Part shown: piece by piece, positions 6,321-8,336 of the stretch | How the letters are laid out: each line of letters opens with the position of its first letter | How positions within the stretch are numbered: the first letter of the stretch is position 1 | Assembly: GCA_027058345.1 (NCBI GenBank) | Contig: JALUTC010000177.1 | Location: 1 to 8,336, forward strand | Length of the DNA stretch: 8,336 bases | Source: an archaeon | GTDB taxonomy: Archaea > Hydrothermarchaeota > Hydrothermarchaeia > JALTZZ01 > JALUTC01 | Direction: 5' to 3' | The notes under the pieces: generated by a model | The model's input: only the letters and a program-made list of their open reading frames with translations | Database searches by the model: none | Told to the model about the DNA's origin: nothing | Program-made: the position numbers and the translations under genes

Positions 6321-6905
6321 CTAATCCTTGCTCAGCACATTCTTAACAATGCCTTTTATATTTAACCAGTCCTTAATTATTTCGTTTTTCTTTCTCGGAT
6401 CATAAAGTCCAGCAGCTGGATGATACATTGGTATTATAATTATACATGAATCTATTGATTGTATCTTAAATACCTTACCATGTATCTTAGAAATCGCTTC
6501 ATTCCTTAACTTGAACTTTTTAAATATATAATTTTTTGCAACGTTTCCCAACGTTATTATAATTTTTGGCCTTATAATTGATATCTGCTTTTCCAAATAT
6601 TTACTGCAAGCTTTAATCTCATCCTCATTCGGTTCTCTATTATTTGGAGGTCTACATTTGACAACATTCGTTATGTAAACATCCTCCCTCTTAATACCTA
6701 TAAGCTGAAGCAGTTCGTTTAAAAATTTTCCTGCCGCTCCTACAAATGGTCTTCCTTGTACATCTTCATGATATCCAGGAGCCTCACCTATCAACATTAT
6801 ACCAGACGATATATCTCCCTCTCCAGGAACTGCATTCCTTCTATTCTTATGTAAGTTGCATCTCTTGCATCTTTTAATCTCCTCTTCCAATTCCTTAATC
6901 TCCAT
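6321..6905 (-). CDS. udg: Uracil-DNA glycosylase, type IV (4Fe-4S, UDGa)
   Basis: A 194-residue enzyme that excises uracil from DNA, the first step of base excision repair. This role is prominent in thermophiles, where cytosine deaminates quickly. The four iron-sulfur cysteines are C13, C16, C84 and C100 in the family spacing. The water-activating motif is GEAPGYHED (40-48, with E41), followed by GRPFVGAAGK (51-60). TNVVKCRPPNNREP (79-92) is a family hallmark, and the second active-site motif is HPAA (162-165, with H162). Length is normal. No PCNA-binding box is evident at the C-terminus. ATG at 6905 is the only start that keeps the N-terminal CxxC. It is 8 bp from the divergent argH start and has no Shine-Dalgarno, so the transcript must be nearly leaderless with its promoter inside argH. 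It lies just upstream of fen1. Confidence 0.95.
   Translation of the reverse strand: MEIKELEEEIKRCKRCNLHKNRRNAVPGEGDISSGIMLIGEAPGYHEDVQGRPFVGAAGKFLNELLQLIGIKREDVYITNVVKCRPPNNREPNEDEIKACSKYLEKQISIIRPKIIITLGNVAKNYIFKKFKLRNEAISKIHGKVFKIQSIDSCIIIIPMYHPAAGLYDPRKKNEIIKDWLNIKGIVKNVLSKD
6871..6879 (+). promoter_or_regulatory. Possible TATA element of argH, inside the glycosylase gene
   Basis: CTTTTAATC is the best TATA-like string ahead of argH. It would place the transcription start near 6902, about 12 nt before ATG 6914. It lies within the first codons of the divergent glycosylase gene. No comparable TATA match was found at the right distance for the glycosylase itself. This is weak evidence. Confidence 0.25.
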
Positions 6906-6915
6906 ATAATATTAT
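6906..6915. repeat. 10-bp AT-only palindrome between two divergent starts
   Basis: ATAATATTAT is a perfect palindrome that fills the whole 8-bp gap between the glycosylase and argH start codons and the first two bases of the argH ATG. It may be an easily melted element shared by both start sites, or simply a product of AT richness. Confidence 0.3.
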
Positions 6916-8311
6916 GATAAGGGAAGGAAGGCTTGAATCTTACAATGAAAGAATTGCAAGGTTCACATCTTCATTAGAGTTCGATAAAAATATATTCAAG
7001 TATGAAATATTAATAAATAAAGTATATGCAAAAATGCTAAATTTAATTGGAATAATAAGTGAAGAGGAATTAAAATCGATCGTGAATGCTCTCGAAGAAA
7101 TAGAAAGAGAAGGAATAAGAATGGAATATGAACTTGAAGATATTCACGTTTTCATTGAAAAGAGACTAATTGAAAAGGTTGGAGAAATTGGTGAAAAGAT
7201 ACATACTGGTAGGTCGAGAAACGATTTGATAGCCACTTCCTTAAGATTACTGGTCAAGGATAATTTGAAGGAAATTGCAAGGGAATTGTTCGAGTTTATG
7301 AAACATCTTGAAGAGATTTCTAGAAAAAATTTAAACGTTATAATGCCTGGATATACGCATATGCAACATGCTCAGGTAATAACATTGTCCCATTATTTCA
7401 TATCTAAAATACAAAGTTTTAGCAGATGTCTTGAAAGAATTCTCGACTGTATCAATAGAGTAAACCTATGCCCACTAGGTTCTGCAGCATTGTGTGGAAC
7501 ATCGTTCGATATAGATAGAAAATTCTTGGCAAAAGAATTAGGATTCGATGATATTCTGGAAAACACTCTCGACGCAACATCTTCTAGAGATTTCATTCTC
7601 GAAGCAATGAATTGTTATAATTTAATAGCGATCGAATTATCCAGAATGGTTGAAGAATTCATACTATTTTCAACCTATGAATTTAATCTAATAGAACTTG
7701 GAGATGAAATATCTAGTACAAGTAGCATCATGCCTCAGAAGAAGAATCCAGATGTTCTCGAACTAGTTAGGGCAAAAATAAATAAAATAATCTCAAATTA
7801 TTTCTCATGCATAAACATAATAAAAGATAAACCATATGGTTATAATAGAGATTTTCAGGAAATGAATCCAATATATTTCGAATCGTATAAAATTTTGAAG
7901 GAAATTTTAGAAATAATGAGAATAGTATTAAAAAATCTGAGATTTAATTATAAAAGAATGGAAATGCTATGTATGGAAAATTTCCTCCTCGCTACAGATT
8001 TGGCAGAGTTTCTTGTTAAGAAGGGATTGACATTTAGAAAGGCCCATAAACTTGTTGGAAGACTCGTCAAGAGATGTATCGAAAGAAATTTAAAACAAAA
8101 CGAAGTGAACATAGAAATGTTGAAAGAAGTATCAAGAGAAGTAAACGTGAAACTACCAGAAATAAGCGAGGAAGAGATAAGAAAGATACTTGATCCAAGA
8201 AATTCTATAATGAATAAAAACTCGTACGGTTCACCCAAATATGATTCAGAAATATTAGAAAAACTCATGAAAAAGTCTGAAAAAATTTTGAGAAATATCC
8301 TTGCAAAGTAA
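6914..8311 (+). CDS. argH: Argininosuccinate lyase
   Basis: A 465-residue enzyme of the fumarase/aspartase superfamily. It cleaves argininosuccinate to arginine and fumarate, the last step of arginine biosynthesis, as a cytoplasmic homotetramer. Conserved regions in order are GRLESYNERIARFTSSLEFD near the N-terminus, DIHVFIE (76-82), HTGRSRND (97-104), GYTHMQHAQ with catalytic H149 (146-154), GSAALCGTSFDIDR (189-202), and the signature SSTSSIMPQKKNPD (267-280) with the catalytic serine loop and Lys. YNRDFQE follows at 310-316. The usual Gly of the GSSxMP signature is Thr (T269) here. Length matches the family. The start MIREGRL matches the conserved beginning of archaeal ArgH. There is no Shine-Dalgarno, and the gene starts 8 bp from the divergent glycosylase gene. 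No other arginine gene is in view. Confidence 0.96.
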   Translation: MIREGRLESYNERIARFTSSLEFDKNIFKYEILINKVYAKMLNLIGIISEEELKSIVNALEEIEREGIRMEYELEDIHVFIEKRLIEKVGEIGEKIHTGRSRNDLIATSLRLLVKDNLKEIARELFEFMKHLEEISRKNLNVIMPGYTHMQHAQVITLSHYFISKIQSFSRCLERILDCINRVNLCPLGSAALCGTSFDIDRKFLAKELGFDDILENTLDATSSRDFILEAMNCYNLIAIELSRMVEEFILFSTYEFNLIELGDEISSTSSIMPQKKNPDVLELVRAKINKIISNYFSCINIIKDKPYGYNRDFQEMNPIYFESYKILKEILEIMRIVLKNLRFNYKRMEMLCMENFLLATDLAEFLVKKGLTFRKAHKLVGRLVKRCIERNLKQNEVNIEMLKEVSREVNVKLPEISEEEIRKILDPRNSIMNKNSYGSPKYDSEILEKLMKKSEKILRNILAK

Positions 8312-8321
8312 TACCCCGCAT

Positions 8322-8334
8322 CATATTTTTCTCT
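8322..8334 (+). terminator. T-rich tract after argH
   Basis: ATATTTTTCTCT begins 11 nt after the argH stop codon. Oligo-T on the coding strand is the main archaeal termination signal, and no hairpin is needed. The window ends right after it, so longer T runs further on cannot be judged. Confidence 0.35.
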
Positions 8335-8336
8335 AC

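Noticed and set aside
7948..8268. A 106-codon open frame on the minus strand inside argH
   Set aside because: It lies wholly opposite a well-conserved argH, and its Ser/Phe/Ile-rich translation is what antisense of a Lys/Glu-rich gene gives. It has no recognisable domain or start signal.
8319..8324. Tandem minus-strand ATG ATG after argH, resembling the ATGATGCG start of the exported-protein gene
   Set aside because: It would read back into the end of argH and stops after a short run. There is no evidence for a gene.
1..8336. CRISPR array, tRNA or rRNA gene, insertion sequence, toxin-antitoxin or phage genes
   Set aside because: Coding sequence fills almost the entire window, and no spaced repeats, cloverleaf-like GC-rich stretches or transposase motifs were seen.

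Overview
The window reads as a compact, AT-rich archaeal chromosome segment. The archaeal assignment rests on gene content: GatD (the archaea-specific tRNA-dependent amidotransferase subunit), an archaeal FEN1 with a C-terminal PCNA-binding box, a 4Fe-4S uracil-DNA glycosylase, and an exported protein paired with a MacB/FtsX-type permease. The proteins are rich in Lys, Glu, Ile and Arg, with many ATA and AGA/AGG codons. This fits a thermophile with a low-GC genome. By eye FEN1 resembles the Thermococcales type most, but I cannot place the organism below domain level. Base composition and codon use look uniform, and there is no mobile element, CRISPR array or RNA gene that I can see.

Layout: 1-84 is non-coding with two AT-rich inverted repeats. 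A secreted, membrane-anchored protein with three Ig-like repeats (85-1284, minus) is divergent from an ABC-transporter permease (1343-2503, plus). The permease converges, with a 4-bp overlap, on gatD (2500-3744, minus). gatD is divergent, across only 12 bp, from a radical SAM enzyme gene (3757-4836, plus). That gene overlaps by ATGA a siroheme-decarboxylase-like gene (4833-5285, plus). The latter overlaps by 11 bp the end of fen1 (5275-6306, minus), which follows a uracil-DNA glycosylase gene (6321-6905, minus) at 14 bp. The glycosylase gene is divergent, across 8 bp, from argH (6914-8311, plus). A T-rich tract closes the window. About 98% of the sequence is coding.

Functional groupings: (1) a cell-envelope ABC export or remodelling module, incomplete here because the ATPase is not in the window; (2) a two-gene unit pairing an uncharacterised radical SAM enzyme with an AhbA/AhbB-like protein, suggesting tetrapyrrole or other cofactor chemistry; (3) a two-gene DNA repair unit joining uracil excision (UDG) with flap removal (FEN1), two steps of long-patch base excision repair; (4) housekeeping genes for Gln-tRNA formation (gatD) and arginine biosynthesis (argH).

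Expression signals: most genes have no Shine-Dalgarno sequence and must have very short or absent 5' leaders. Two plus-strand genes (the permease and the Ahb-like gene) carry GAGG exactly 8 nt before ATG. With divergent gaps of 8 and 12 bp, several promoters must lie inside the neighbouring gene's coding sequence. I see no clear-cut undescribed system. The radical SAM/Ahb-like pair is the best candidate for new biochemistry.
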